Shown here one piece after another: positions 44,125 through 54,012 of a stretch of DNA of 64,000 nt. The notes under the pieces were generated by a model. That model was not told the origin of the DNA. It made no database searches and saw nothing but the letters and a program-made list of their open reading frames with translations. The first letter of the stretch is position 1, and every line of letters begins with the position of its first letter. Origin of the DNA: CAWKGV01 sp963849305 (lineage in GTDB: Bacteria > Pseudomonadota > Alphaproteobacteria > Acetobacterales > Acetobacteraceae); NCBI GenBank assembly GCA_963849305.1, contig CAWKGV010000005.1:310001-374000 (forward strand), in the 5' to 3' direction. Position numbers and translations under genes: made by a program.

Positions 44125-45036
44125 CTACCGAGCCTGCTGGATCGCCGAAAGTATCCAGGCCCCGCCGCGGGAGCGCACGAAAGTCCAAAGCTCGGTGGCC
44201 GTGACGTGCTCGGTCGGGCTGCCGTCAACCACGTTCCCGGACGCGTCGCGCGTCACGTCGATCATGGAGAACCGCATCGCCACCGAGGCGTAATCCCGCC
44301 CGCGCTCGCTCCAAGCTTGGGCCAGATCGCCTTGCGTGAGCCGCACCTCGGTCACGGTGTTGCGGACGCCTCGGCTGGCTTGATCGGCGAGCTGCTCGGC
44401 GAAGTAGCTCACCATCTCGGGCGTCGCCAGCCCGCGCAGGGCGTCGATATCCTGTCGGCTCCAAGCCGTTTGCACGCCGTAAAGCGTCTGCTCGAACGCC
44501 TGATAATCCTCCGGACCGATCGCGACCGGCGGCGGCCCACCGGCCGGGCCGGCGCTCGGCATCGGCTGCGGCCCGGCCGGCGCGGAGCCGAACCCACGCG
44601 CGAACAGCCCGGGGCCGCCCGCGAACGCCGGCCTCGGGCCTCGGAACAGCCGCAGCAGCCAGCGCACGATCAGGAACAGGATCGCGATCCGGATCAGGAA
44701 GCCGAAGAAACCGAAAAAGCCGCCGAACCCGTGCCCGAACAGCAAGCTTCCGAGCCCGACACCCAGTAGGCCGCCGAACAGCGCGGAGCCGAAGCCCGAG
44801 CGGTATCCGGGCGTAGCGAAGCCTGGGCCGGAATAGGGCGCCGATCGCGGGGTCAGGCTGCGCTCGATCGGCGCAGCGGAGAACGGCGCTGTCCGCGTGA
44901 TCGGCGGGGCCGAGTAGGTGAAGCCGCCACGGCTTCCGAACGAGCCGCCACTGCCGGCGCGCGCGTCCGCAAGGCCAGGCGACAACGCCAGCGCCAATGC
45001 GGCAATGGCAGCGAGCAGCGTGGGAGTTCGGCGCAT
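44125..45036 (-). CDS. Tim44-like domain membrane protein
   Basis: A 303-residue protein with a signal peptide (TLLAAIAALALALSPGLADA), a glycine/serine/proline-rich linker and a very hydrophobic stretch (FGFFGFLIRIAILFLIVRWL). The Tim44-like C-terminal domain follows (DYQAFEQTLYGVQTAWSRQD, EMVSYFAEQLADQASRG). This is the usual shape of bacterial Tim44-related inner-membrane proteins, whose role is not well established. ATG 45036 gives a standard signal; 45060 is an alternative. Its upstream neighbour is pmbA, on the same strand. Confidence 0.87.
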   Translation of the reverse strand: MRRTPTLLAAIAALALALSPGLADARAGSGGSFGSRGGFTYSAPPITRTAPFSAAPIERSLTPRSAPYSGPGFATPGYRSGFGSALFGGLLGVGLGSLLFGHGFGGFFGFFGFLIRIAILFLIVRWLLRLFRGPRPAFAGGPGLFARGFGSAPAGPQPMPSAGPAGGPPPVAIGPEDYQAFEQTLYGVQTAWSRQDIDALRGLATPEMVSYFAEQLADQASRGVRNTVTEVRLTQGDLAQAWSERGRDYASVAMRFSMIDVTRDASGNVVDGSPTEHVTATELWTFVRSRGGAWILSAIQQAR

Positions 45037-45103
45037 GGTGGATCGCCTGTCCGTGATCATGCGCCGAATATGGTGATTGCCGGGGCGCGCGGATAGAGGC
45101 GTT

Positions 45104-46444
45104 TCACGCCCCCGCCATCGTCATTCCCTCGACGCGGATCGTCGGCGCGTCCGTGCCGCGACGGAAAACGAGGTCGTTCGCCGGCATCAAATGGGCGAAC
45201 ATCTCGATCAGGTTGCCCGCGATCGTAATCTCGGCGACCGGCTCGGCGATCGCGCCGTCGCGGATCATGAACCCGGCCGCGCCCCGGCTGTAGTCGCCGG
45301 TGACGCCGTTCACGCCCATTCCTATCAGCTCAGTGACATAGAGACCGAACTTGATGTCGGCCATCAGCTCGGCCGGCGTCGCCTTGCCCGCGGCCAGATA
45401 GAGGTTGGTGGGCGCGGGCGAGGGTGGCCCGCCAGTGCCCCGCGCGGCGTGGCCGGTGGACACCATGCCGAGCTGGCGCGCCGAGCGGCTGTCGAGCAGC
45501 CACGTGGTTAGCACGCCGTCCTCGATCAACGCGCGCGGGGTTGTGGGCGTGCCCTCGCCGTCCCACGGCCGAGAGCGGAGCCCGCGCACCCGCAGCGGGT
45601 CGTCGTGGACGAAAGTGCCGGCCGGGAAAACGCGCTGACCGAGCCGATCCTTGAGGAAGGAGGTGCCGCGAGCGATCCCCGCGCCATTGATCGCGCCCGC
45701 CAGATGCCCGAGTAACCCGCCGGATAGCCGCGGGTCGTAGACGATCGGCAGCTTCGCGGTCTTCGGCCGGCCCGGGCCGAGCCGTGCCACGGCGCGTTCC
45801 CCGGCCCTGTGGCCGATGACGGCCGGATCGTCGAGGTCGGCCAGGTGAACCGCGGTGTGATAGTCGTAGTCGCGCTGCATGTCGGTGCCGCTGCCGGCGA
45901 GCGCGGTGGCGGAGACGGAGTGGCTGGTACGCACGAGCCGGCCGGTGACGCCGGCGGACGTAACCAGGACCGCCTCGCTCCGCCCGAAACCCGCTTCCGC
46001 GCCCTCGGAGTTGTTCACCCCATGCACCGCCAGCGCGGCCTCCTCGGCGACGGCGGCGCGGACGACCAGCATCTCGGTATCGGCCTCGGCATGGTCCTCA
46101 AGATCGAGCGGCCCGGCATCGGGGAGCGCGTCGCCGATCGCCGCGGTGTCGGCGAGGCCGCCATAGGGATCGTCCGGCACCACGCGGGCCATGGCGACCG
46201 CGCGCTCGGCGAGCTGGCCGAATCCGGCCGGATCGATCGTCGTGGACGACACCATCGCCGATTTCCGCCCGACGAAGACGCGCAACCCGAGATCACGGCC
46301 TTCCGAGCGCTCGACGTGCTCGGTGCGTCCGAGCCGGCGCTGCACCGCGAGCGATGTGCCGGCGACCAGCACCGCATCGGCGGCGTCCGCGCCGGCGGCA
46401 CTGGCGCGGGAAAGGAGGTCGTGCAGGAGGTCGATATGGCTCAT
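45104..46444 (-). CDS. pmbA: TldD/PmbA family metalloprotease-associated protein PmbA (TldE)
   Basis: A 446-residue member of the U62 family. PmbA pairs with TldD to form a heterodimeric protease that matures microcins, degrades CcdA and acts in RiPP processing. Recognisable segments are HVERSEGRDLGLRVFVGRKS, PKTAKLPIVYDPRLSGGLLG, VHDDPLRVRGLRSRPWDGEG, TPTTPRALIEDGVLTTWLLD and MGVNGVTGDYSRGAAGF. The HExxxH of TldD is absent, as expected. No tldD gene lies in the window. ATG 46444 begins MSHIDLLHDLLSRA. Confidence 0.93.
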   Translation of the reverse strand: MSHIDLLHDLLSRASAAGADAADAVLVAGTSLAVQRRLGRTEHVERSEGRDLGLRVFVGRKSAMVSSTTIDPAGFGQLAERAVAMARVVPDDPYGGLADTAAIGDALPDAGPLDLEDHAEADTEMLVVRAAVAEEAALAVHGVNNSEGAEAGFGRSEAVLVTSAGVTGRLVRTSHSVSATALAGSGTDMQRDYDYHTAVHLADLDDPAVIGHRAGERAVARLGPGRPKTAKLPIVYDPRLSGGLLGHLAGAINGAGIARGTSFLKDRLGQRVFPAGTFVHDDPLRVRGLRSRPWDGEGTPTTPRALIEDGVLTTWLLDSRSARQLGMVSTGHAARGTGGPPSPAPTNLYLAAGKATPAELMADIKFGLYVTELIGMGVNGVTGDYSRGAAGFMIRDGAIAEPVAEITIAGNLIEMFAHLMPANDLVFRRGTDAPTIRVEGMTMAGA

Positions 46445-46727
46445 GGTACCGGCTTTCTCCCCAATTCGATTGGAACCTCCCTGCCCTGGCATCGTCTGCG
46501 GGAAGACAAGCTAAACCAACCGAACCAGTTCCGAGTACTGCTGCAGCTTCTTATCTGCTTATCTGCGGTGTACAAATTAACAGGTTCAGCGATGGCTTGC
46601 GCCACCAGAAGCCGGGCGAACGGATCGCGATGGCGCAGGGGCGATTGTAAGACTTGGGCACCAGCTTTCCATAACGCGGCTCCTTCGCGGGCTAAACTTA
46701 GTCGGCTTTAGGGGCAGCCCCAATCGG

Positions 46728-48008
46728 TCAGGCGGCCAGCTTCTCCGCCACATCTGCCAGCCCTGGCACCCGCTCGGCGGGGCCGAGCACGGCCAGTGTG
46801 GGAGCGGCGCGGAAGTGGCGGGCGGCGGCGCGACGCACCGCCTCCGGCGTGACGCGGTTGATCTTGCCCACCGTCTCCTCGACCGGAACCACCCGGCCGA
46901 ACACCTGCAACTGCCGGGCAAGCTGCTCGCAGCGGCTGCCTGTGCTCTCAAGCGACATCAGCAGGCTGGCCTTCACTTGCGCCCGCGCGCGGGCCAGCTC
47001 GGGCTCCGTTACCTCCGCCTGAACCTTGCGCAGTTCCTCAAGCGTGACCGGGATCAGCTCCTCCGCCTCGCTCTCGCCGGTGCCCGCGTAAATGCCGAAC
47101 AGCCCGCCATCCATGAACGGCGCCGCGAAGGAGTAGATCGAATAGACGAGCCCGCGCTTCTCCCGCACCTCCTGGAACAAGCGCGAGGACATGCCGCCGC
47201 CGAGCAAGGTCGAGAGCAGTAGAGTCGGATAATAGTCCGGATCGTCGTAAGCGACGGAGGGAAAGCCGAGCACGATATGGACCTGGTCAAGCTCGCGCGC
47301 TTCCCGGAACTCGCCGCCCCGGTAGCGACCACCGATGGCGGCCGGTGCCGGTTCGTCCGCGAGGTCGGCGAAGTGGGTCCGCACCAGATCGACGATGCGG
47401 TCGTGCTCCAGCGCGCCTGCCGCCGCGATCACGACATTCGAGGCGGCGTAATGCCGGCGCATGTAGCCGGTCAGGCCGGCGCGGGACATCTCGCGGATGG
47501 TCTGCTCGGTACCCAGGACGGGTCGGCCCAGTGGTTGGCCCGGATAGGCGGATTCTTGGAAATGGTCGAAGATGATGTCGTCCGGGGTGTCGTTCGCCTG
47601 GCCAATCTCCTGAAGAATCACGCCGCGCTCGCGCTCCAGCTCCTCCGGCTCGAAGGTGGAGTGGGTCAAGATGTCGCCGATAATGTCGGCGGCAAGTGCA
47701 GTATCCTCCTTCAGTACCTTAGCGTAATAGGCGGTCTGCTCGCGGGCGGTGTAGGCGTTGAGGTGACCCCCGACCGCCTCGATCTCCTCGGCGATGGCAG
47801 CCGCGCTGCGCCGCTCGGTGCCTTTGAACGCCATATGCTCCAGGAAGTGGGAAACCCCGTTCTCGGCTTCGGCTTCGTGGCGCGAGCCGGTGGCGACATA
47901 AGCGCCCAGGGAGACCGTCTCCACCCGCTCCATCCGCTCGGTCACCACGACGAGGCCGGAGGGAAGCCGGGTCAGGCGGATGGCTTCGGGCGGAGTGCGA
48001 TCAGACAC
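46728..48008 (-). CDS. M16 family zinc peptidase (insulinase/processing-peptidase-like)
   Basis: A 426-residue M16B peptidase. The inverted zinc motif HFLEH occurs in NGVSHFLEHMAFKGTERRSA, with the distal glutamate in the ERERGVILQEIGQANDTPDD region. The C-terminal half carries the inactive-domain signature (LLSTLLGGGMSSRLFQEVRE, KRGLVYSIYSFAAPF). Bacterial members resemble the mitochondrial processing peptidase beta subunit. GTG 48008 is preferred because AAAGGAGA lies four bases upstream; a GTG at 48029 would extend it by seven residues. No signal peptide is seen, so the enzyme appears cytoplasmic. Confidence 0.92.
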   Translation of the reverse strand: MSDRTPPEAIRLTRLPSGLVVVTERMERVETVSLGAYVATGSRHEAEAENGVSHFLEHMAFKGTERRSAAAIAEEIEAVGGHLNAYTAREQTAYYAKVLKEDTALAADIIGDILTHSTFEPEELERERGVILQEIGQANDTPDDIIFDHFQESAYPGQPLGRPVLGTEQTIREMSRAGLTGYMRRHYAASNVVIAAAGALEHDRIVDLVRTHFADLADEPAPAAIGGRYRGGEFREARELDQVHIVLGFPSVAYDDPDYYPTLLLSTLLGGGMSSRLFQEVREKRGLVYSIYSFAAPFMDGGLFGIYAGTGESEAEELIPVTLEELRKVQAEVTEPELARARAQVKASLLMSLESTGSRCEQLARQLQVFGRVVPVEETVGKINRVTPEAVRRAAARHFRAAPTLAVLGPAERVPGLADVAEKLAA

Positions 48009-48083
48009 GGGGTCTCCTTTCGACGGCACGGAACAACGGCTCCCATATAGGACCGCACCGAGCTCGGGCGAGTTTATTTGAGG

Positions 48084-49058
48084 TCAGGACGTGGCGACGG
48101 CGTCGCGGTAGGCGAGGCAAGCCGCGGCGAGATCCTCGAGGGCAGTGCCGACCGATTTGAACAGGGTGATCTCCTCCAGGCTCCGCCGGGCCGGCGAGCC
48201 GCCCCGGCACAGGCCGGCGAGGTCGCCGGCGACGTCTTCGCGCCGGAGCGCGCCGCTGGCAAGCGGGCCGATCAAGTCGCCCGCCTCGGCCAGCGCGGCC
48301 TCGGTATCGATGAACACGCGCGCGCGTCGCACCGCTTCGTCGTCTGACTCGCGCATGGCAGGCCTGAAGCCGCCGATCAGGTCGAGATGCGTTCCCGGAC
48401 GGAGCCAAGCCCCGCGCACTAGAGGGGTGGTGGCGAGAGTGGCGCAGGAGATGATGTCGGCCTGGCTGACGGCGCTTTCGAGGTCGGGGGCGCGGGCGGC
48501 GTCGAAGCCGGCGGCGCGCAACCGGCTGGCGAGCGCCTCGGCGCCGGTCGGGCGGACGTTCCAGACTTGGACGCGCGCGATCGGCCGGACGGCGCGCCAG
48601 GCTTCCGTCAGCAATCCGGCGATGTGGCCCGCGCCCACGATCAGCAGGGACGTGGCATCTGCCCGCGCCAGGAACGATCCGGCGAGCGCCGAAGCGGCGG
48701 CGGTGCGCCGGCCGGTGATCTCGGTGCCGTCGATCAGGGCGAGATGCTGGCCGGTGGCGCCATCGCAGAGGAGATAACTGGAGGAGACAGCTGGCAGCCC
48801 CCGCGCGCTGTTGCCGGGGAAGACCGAGACCAGCTTGACGCCGAGGAGGTCACCATCGGCTCTGCCCTGGCGCCATGCGGGCATCAGTAGCAGCGCTGCC
48901 GTGCTGCCGTCAGGTTGCGGCAAATCGTAGCGGTGACGCAGCGGCGTCGCGGCTCCGGCGTCGAACGCCTCGCGCAACGCGGGGATCAGCCGCTCGAAGC
49001 CCAAGCTCGCGCGGGTGCGCGCCGCGTCGAGCACGAGCAGGCCAGGCAGGATCGTCAT
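48084..49058 (-). CDS. Ornithine cyclodeaminase/mu-crystallin family protein
   Basis: A 324-residue NAD(P)-dependent enzyme. The substrate domain includes LLGVKLVSVFPGN with the conserved Lys, and the Rossmann domain has LLIVGAGHIAGLLTEA. A later LRPGTHLDLIGGFRPAMRES matches the family's conserved GxHIxxxGs-like segment. Members include ornithine cyclodeaminase, alanine dehydrogenase and delta-1-pyrroline-2-carboxylate reductase; which applies cannot be told. It lies 75 bp upstream of the M16 peptidase gene on the same strand. Confidence 0.88.
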   Translation of the reverse strand: MTILPGLLVLDAARTRASLGFERLIPALREAFDAGAATPLRHRYDLPQPDGSTAALLLMPAWRQGRADGDLLGVKLVSVFPGNSARGLPAVSSSYLLCDGATGQHLALIDGTEITGRRTAAASALAGSFLARADATSLLIVGAGHIAGLLTEAWRAVRPIARVQVWNVRPTGAEALASRLRAAGFDAARAPDLESAVSQADIISCATLATTPLVRGAWLRPGTHLDLIGGFRPAMRESDDEAVRRARVFIDTEAALAEAGDLIGPLASGALRREDVAGDLAGLCRGGSPARRSLEEITLFKSVGTALEDLAAACLAYRDAVATS

Positions 49059-49123
49059 GGCTGGGCCAGCATAGCGATTTCAGACTTGAACCCGCGACTG
49101 CGAGTTTTCCACGTCATACGCGA

Positions 49124-49474
49124 TCACCCCCGGATCGCGGTCCGAGGGCGGCTACAGCCTGAGGGCCAAGTGATCGCCGCTACAATTAATCTGCGGCCTC
49201 TTGCCGCCAACTGCGCAATCCGTCCAGGATCGCACGCGATCGTTGCCAGGATCTCGCTCGTGTGCTGGCCCAGTTCCGGCGCGCGACGGCGTAGCCGGCC
49301 GGGGGTTTCCGACAGGCGCGGGATCACGTTGTGCATCAGCACCGTGCCCGCCCCTTCGTCCGGCGCCTCGACCACGATGCCGCGCGCCTGCACGTCCAGA
49401 CGCGAGAGGTCGATCACACGAATGCCGTCGAGTGGCGCCGGCGCGGAGGGATCGAACGCGACGCAGAGGATCAT
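49124..49474 (-). pseudogene. CaiB/BaiF-type CoA transferase remnant with internal deletion
   Basis: From ATG 49474 the frame reads PLDGIRVIDLSRL, the standard start of family III CoA transferases. It passes directly to VQARGIVVEAPDEGAGTVLM and HNVIPRLSETPGRLRRRAPE then LGQHTSEIL, the standard end. The roughly 300 residues between, including the catalytic Asp region, are missing. A clean internal deletion has therefore left an open but non-functional fusion of the two ends. Its 5' end lies about 35 bp from the cobalamin riboswitch on the opposite strand. Confidence 0.82.
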
Positions 49475-49508
49475 TGCATTCCCATCCTGTGCCGTTAGTC
49501 TCCGCTCA

Positions 49509-49700
49509 GATGCCGGTGGCCCGCAAGGGCTGAAACGGGAACGCGACAGGCCCTCGGACCGCACCGGGAGCTTGCGCGCGGCTGCCCCCGCAACTGTGCG
49601 CGGCGAGCCTTGCTCGATACCGCCATTGCCCGTTGGGGGCGAGAAGGCGGAGCAAATGGCGACGACCCGCGAGCCAGGAGACCGGCCGGCGTCGAGACTG
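49509..49700 (+). promoter_or_regulatory. Cobalamin riboswitch
   Basis: A leader with the conserved elements of B12-sensing riboswitches: GCCGGTGGCCC near the 5' end, GCTGAAACGGGAA, a central GGGAGC...GCTGCCCCCGCAACTGT block (49566-49597) and the B12 box GAGCCAGGAGACCGGCC at 49671-49687. Downstream, GCATCGG (49708) can pair with CCGATGC (49726), and a GC-rich hairpin follows before the BtuB-like gene; these may form the expression platform. Adenosylcobalamin binding should repress the receptor gene 100 bp downstream. Confidence 0.94.
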
Positions 49701-49800
49701 TGCGCACGCATCGGGCGGGGTGTACCGATGCAGCGGGTGAAGCCCCGCCTGCGGCCGTCGTCCTACGGGTCGGGCCGCATTTATCTGCGCGGCCGCGTTC

Positions 49801-51814
49801 ATGAAGAAGGGCCGCATGAGAGACTTCCCGGCTACTGTCTTGATCGCCGCCGCTTGGTCAGCCGCGACGGCGTTGGCTGCCTCGGCCCAGGAGGCTGCTC
49901 CGCCAACCGGCGGCACACTGCCCGAGGTCGTCGTCACCGCGACGCGCGTGCCGACGCCGCTCGACCAAATTCCCGCGGGCGTCACCGTCATCACACGCCA
50001 AGAGATCGAACTTCGCGGCTACAACACGTTGACCGAAGCGTTGCAGGCCGTTCCGGGTATTCGGGTTTCGCAATCCGGCGGACCAGGCGGCAACGCCAGC
50101 GTGTTCATCCGCGGCACCAACTCCAACCAGGTGCTGGTGCTGCGGGACGGAATGCCGATCAACGACGGCTCGGACCCGGGCTCCGCGTTCAATTTTGGCG
50201 TGGACACGTTGGCGGATGTCGAGCGGATCGAGATCGTCCGTGGCCCAATGGCCTCGATCTACGGCTCCGGCGCGGTAGGCGGGGTGATCAACATGATCAC
50301 GCGGCGCGGGACGGAACCCGGCGTGCATGTCGATGGCGACATCGCCGGCGGCTATCCCGAGCAGCTACGCAACAGCGAGGTGCTGTCGGGTGTGGCCGGC
50401 AAGCTCGATTACGCCGCGATCGTGCAGACCGAGTCGCTGCGGGGCTACGACACGACGCCGCAGCGCGAGTCGATCTACACCGGCACTCCAGACGGCTTCC
50501 GCGATCAGATCGGCACGCTTAATCTCGGTTATACGCCGGTGCCTGGCACGCGGTTCTCGCTCCTGCTGCGCGGGCGGCGATCGGTTTTCGGCTTCGACCA
50601 GCTGGGCAATCCAAACTTCGACGACGCCAATTCCACCGGCCATGACAGCTCGCTGCTCGGGCGCGTTGGCGTGCAGTCATCCCTGGCCGGCGGCCTGTTC
50701 GACACCGGCCTCTATCTCGGCCGGCTACAGGACGACAGACGCTATTACGAGCCGTTCCACCCGGACGATCCCAACCAAGCCACGAACGATTCGCGCTATC
50801 ACTCGTATCGCACCGACCTCCAATGGAACCACGCACTGCATCTCGCCGACCTGATCCACGCGCCTTCGGTGTCCACACTCGATCTCACTTTCGGCTACGA
50901 GCGCACGGCGGATACGGCGAAGGTGCGGGTGAACTCGTCGACCGATGGCGTTCCCTACCAGCAGGCGACCAGCGGCTCGGTCACGGACGATGCCGTCTAT
51001 GCCGGGCTGCAAGGGACATTCTGGAACCGGCTTACTCTCACCGGCCAGGTGCGGGACGACTGGGTGCTGAATGACCATCCGACGACCTGGCGCCTCGGGG
51101 CGGTGGTCGATGCACCGGAGGTGCTGACCCGGTTCCACGTGGCGTACGGGACCGCGTTCCTCGCGCCCTCGCTGTTCGACCGCTTCGGGGTGGATTCAAC
51201 CGGATATGTCGGCAACCCCAACCTGCTGCCGGAGACCGCGCAGGGCTGGGAGGCTCGGATTCGCCACGAAACTTCCCGCGCTCGGTCGCCCTGACGCAAT
51301 CGCGTTCACCGCCACTTACTTCAACGAGCAGATCAACAACCTGATCGTCGAGGTGTTCAGCCCGATCGAGACATCCCAGAACATCGGCTCGGCGCACGTC
51401 CAGGGGGTGGAGACCGAGCTGACCCTGCACCCCGCACGCTGGCTCTCGATTGATGCGACATACACCTACACGTATCCTGAGGACGCCGACACCAGCGCGC
51501 GGCTGCTGCGGCGGCCCCAGAACACCGCTTCGGTCGATGCGCGCATCTCCCCAGTGCCCCGCCTCACCATCGTGCCGGAGTTGCTGTTTACCGGGGCGTT
51601 CCAGGACTTCCTGATCAATAATAGCGGGTTTAGCACGACCGTCGGGACGTCCCGGCAAGGGTTGATCGCCAATCTGACGGTGACATATCAGATCACGCCG
51701 CGCGTCAGCGTGTACGCGAACGGGACCAATATCTTCTATTCGAAGTTCGAGCCGGTGAACGGGTATCAAACGCCGGGACCGAGCGCGATCGCGGGGGTGC
51801 GGGTTCGGCTGTGA
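49801..51814 (+). pseudogene. btuB: TonB-dependent cobalamin receptor BtuB-like, with a one-base frameshift
   Basis: It begins MKKGRMRDFPATVL (a second start at 49816 has GAAGG upstream), with a signal peptide ending ASAQ. A TonB box and plug follow: LPEVVVTATRVPTPLDQIPA, VTVITRQEIELRGYNTLTEA, then IRGTNSNQVLVLRDGMPIND. The barrel runs to PETAQGWEA, where the frame shifts. Removing one C near 51255 joins it to GFATKLPALGRPDAIAFTAT and the final strand ending AGVRVRL at 51814: about 670 residues. The cobalamin riboswitch directly upstream fixes the substrate as a corrinoid. The extra base may be a sequence error. Confidence 0.9.
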
Positions 51815-51909
51815 CGATTCTGTGAATGGAAACCGCTGGGCACGACGTAGGGCCTGCGCCCGCGTAGCGCGGCGGCCGGCATCTCCGCGCGGCGCGCATG
51901 GTCAGTTCC

Positions 51910-53232
51910 TCACGCGTGCTCCTGCGAAATGTCGCGGTTGGTGTAGTCGGGCATCAGCACAGTCGCGACGACGCTAACGATCGCGCAGGCGGCGATGTAA
52001 GCGGCGATCGCATAGCCCGATCCGGTGGCGGCCAGCAGCGCCGTCGCGATCAGCGGCGCCGGGCCGCCGGCGATGACAGAGGCGAGCTGGTAGCCTATCG
52101 AGGCGCCGCTGTAGCGCAGCCGCGGGGTAAAGCATTCCGCGATCAACGCCGCCTGCGGTCCGTACATCAGATCGTGCGGCACGAACGACAGAACAATGCC
52201 GAGAAAGATCCAACTCGGCACCATCGTATTGAGCATTGCGAAGTAAATAAAGCCGAACACCCCGGTGACGACCGAGCCGATCAGGTACATGCGCTTGCGG
52301 CCGATCAGGTCCGACAAGTGCCCGGCCACCGGAATCGTCACAAACGAGACCAGACCAGCGATGATCAGGGACGTCAGCAGAAAGTTGCGCGAGGTGTGCA
52401 GGACTTGCGTTCCGTAAGCAAAGACGAAGGCCAGGTAAATATAGGCCGGACCCTGCTCGGCCATGCGCGCGCAGGCCGCCAAGATGACCTGCTTGGGCTG
52501 CCGTTTGACCACCTCGACGACCGGCACCCGCTCGATCCGTTCCTCCGCGACCAGCCGCCGGAAGATGGGTGTTTCAAGGATGCCGAGCCGGATGTATAGG
52601 CCGATCGCGACCATGACGATGCTCAGCAGGAACGGGATGCGCCAGCCCCAGACCAGGAACTGGTCGCCGGAGATCGTGCTGAACACGAGCACCGCCATGT
52701 TCGCGAGGAACAGCCCCGCCGGTCCACCGAACTGCGGCCACGACGTGATGAAGCCGCGATGGGCGTTGGTGCGCGCCCATTCCATCGACAGCAGCACCGA
52801 GCCGCCCCACTCGCCGCCGACCCCGATCCCCTGGATGAAGCGGATGATGGTCAGGATCACGGCGCCCCAGATGCCGATGGTCGCATAACCGGGGACAAGG
52901 CCGACGGCGAATGTCGCCAGGCCGGTGATCAGAAGGGTCGCAATCAGCGCCGCCTTGCGCCCGATACGATCGCCGAAATGCCCGAAGATGGCGGCGCCGA
53001 TCGGGCGGGCGATGAAGCCGACCGTATAGACCGCGAACGCCTCCAGGACACCGACCAGCGGATTGGATTTGGGGAAGAACAGCTTGCCGAAAACGAGGCC
53101 GGTGACGACGCTATATAGCAGAAAATCATACCACTCGATCGTCGTACCAACGGTGCTGGCGATGGTTGCGCGACGTAACTGGGTGCGATGCTCGGCGTCC
53201 GTCAACGGAGCCGAAACGGCGGTTGCGACCAT
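51910..53232 (-). CDS. MFS transporter, metabolite:H+ symporter (MHS) family
   Basis: A 440-residue twelve-helix transporter. Family features are ASTVGTTIEWYDFLLYSVVT near helix 1, FGHFGDRIGRKAALI (MFS motif A), RFIQGIGVGGEWGGSVLLSM in helix 4 and HLSDLIGRKRMYLIGS in the second half. MHS members carry small organic ions such as citrate, alpha-ketoglutarate, proline/betaine or shikimate; the substrate is not clear here. ATG 53232 begins MVATAVSAPLTDAEHRTQ. An upstream in-frame start at 53328 is poorly supported. Confidence 0.91.
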   Translation of the reverse strand: MVATAVSAPLTDAEHRTQLRRATIASTVGTTIEWYDFLLYSVVTGLVFGKLFFPKSNPLVGVLEAFAVYTVGFIARPIGAAIFGHFGDRIGRKAALIATLLITGLATFAVGLVPGYATIGIWGAVILTIIRFIQGIGVGGEWGGSVLLSMEWARTNAHRGFITSWPQFGGPAGLFLANMAVLVFSTISGDQFLVWGWRIPFLLSIVMVAIGLYIRLGILETPIFRRLVAEERIERVPVVEVVKRQPKQVILAACARMAEQGPAYIYLAFVFAYGTQVLHTSRNFLLTSLIIAGLVSFVTIPVAGHLSDLIGRKRMYLIGSVVTGVFGFIYFAMLNTMVPSWIFLGIVLSFVPHDLMYGPQAALIAECFTPRLRYSGASIGYQLASVIAGGPAPLIATALLAATGSGYAIAAYIAACAIVSVVATVLMPDYTNRDISQEHA

Positions 53233-53424
53233 GGACGTTGTCTCCCGTGGCCGGCCCACGCTTCCGATATGTTTTCGGATTGCAGAGCCGGCGAGGAGCA
53301 TTGTCCAATTTTTGGGCGGCTTTGGCAACCGGTGCGGCGAGGCGCCCGCAGCCCTGTTGGTCAGAATGTTTCATACGGCATCGGCACGTCGGGCAGGAAA
53401 TTGCGTTTGGAACCCGACGGATGG

Positions 53425-53994
53425 TTATCGATTGGCGCCCGGCCGCCACAGCACGTCGCCCGCGCCTCCGCCGTTCAGCACGCGTGCCAGCACGAACAGA
53501 TGGTCCGACAACCGGTTCAGGAACCGGACCAGCGCCGGATTGACCGCTTCCTCCGCCGCGAGCCGCACGACCGCGCGCTCGGCCCTGCGAGCCACCGTGC
53601 GGGCGAGATGCGCCTGGGCCGCCGGGAGCGAGCCACCGGGCAGGATGAAGCTGGTCAGCGGCGGCAAGCCCGCGTTCATGGCGGCGACCTCGGCCTCCAG
53701 TCGGGCGGCCGGGCCATCGGTCAGGCGCAGCCGCTCGCCGCCCTCGCCCGGAACGCACAAATCGGCGCCGAGATCGAACAGATCGTTCTGGATGCGCGCC
53801 AGCATCGCATCCGTCTCTTCCGGAACACCGACCGCCCGCACCACGCCGATCGCCGCGCTCGCCTCGTCCACGGCGCCGAGCGCCTCGATGCGCGGATCGT
53901 CCTTGGAAACCCGGGCGCCGTCGCCGAGCGAGGTCTGCCCGCCGTCCCCGCCGCGCGTCACCACCTTGTCGATCCTGACCACCCGCTCGCTCAC
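53425..53994 (-). CDS. Cob(I)alamin adenosyltransferase, PduO type
   Basis: A 189-residue ATP:corrinoid adenosyltransferase that makes adenosylcobalamin. The N-terminal ATP loop TRGGDGGQTSLGDGARVSKD is diagnostic; SFILPGGSLPAAQAHLARTV, ARRAERAVVRLAAEEAVNP and RFLNRLSDHLFVLARVLN contain the conserved Arg, Asp and Asn residues of the active site. The gene is intact. It lies among B12 uptake genes and 18 bp after the tonB stop on the same strand, so the two may be co-transcribed. Confidence 0.95.
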   Translation of the reverse strand: MSERVVRIDKVVTRGGDGGQTSLGDGARVSKDDPRIEALGAVDEASAAIGVVRAVGVPEETDAMLARIQNDLFDLGADLCVPGEGGERLRLTDGPAARLEAEVAAMNAGLPPLTSFILPGGSLPAAQAHLARTVARRAERAVVRLAAEEAVNPALVRFLNRLSDHLFVLARVLNGGGAGDVLWRPGANR

Positions 53995-54012
53995 CCGTCA
54001 CTCCCCTTCGGC

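Noticed and set aside
46493..46727. Possible transposase scrap between pmbA and the M16 gene
   Set aside because: A short stretch (RHQKPGERIAMAQGRL) looked suggestive but is too short and unsupported to call.
53330..53424. Small conserved-looking tail (NFLPDVPMPYETF) after the adenosyltransferase gene
   Set aside because: Only about 20 codons with no start; could not be tied to any gene.
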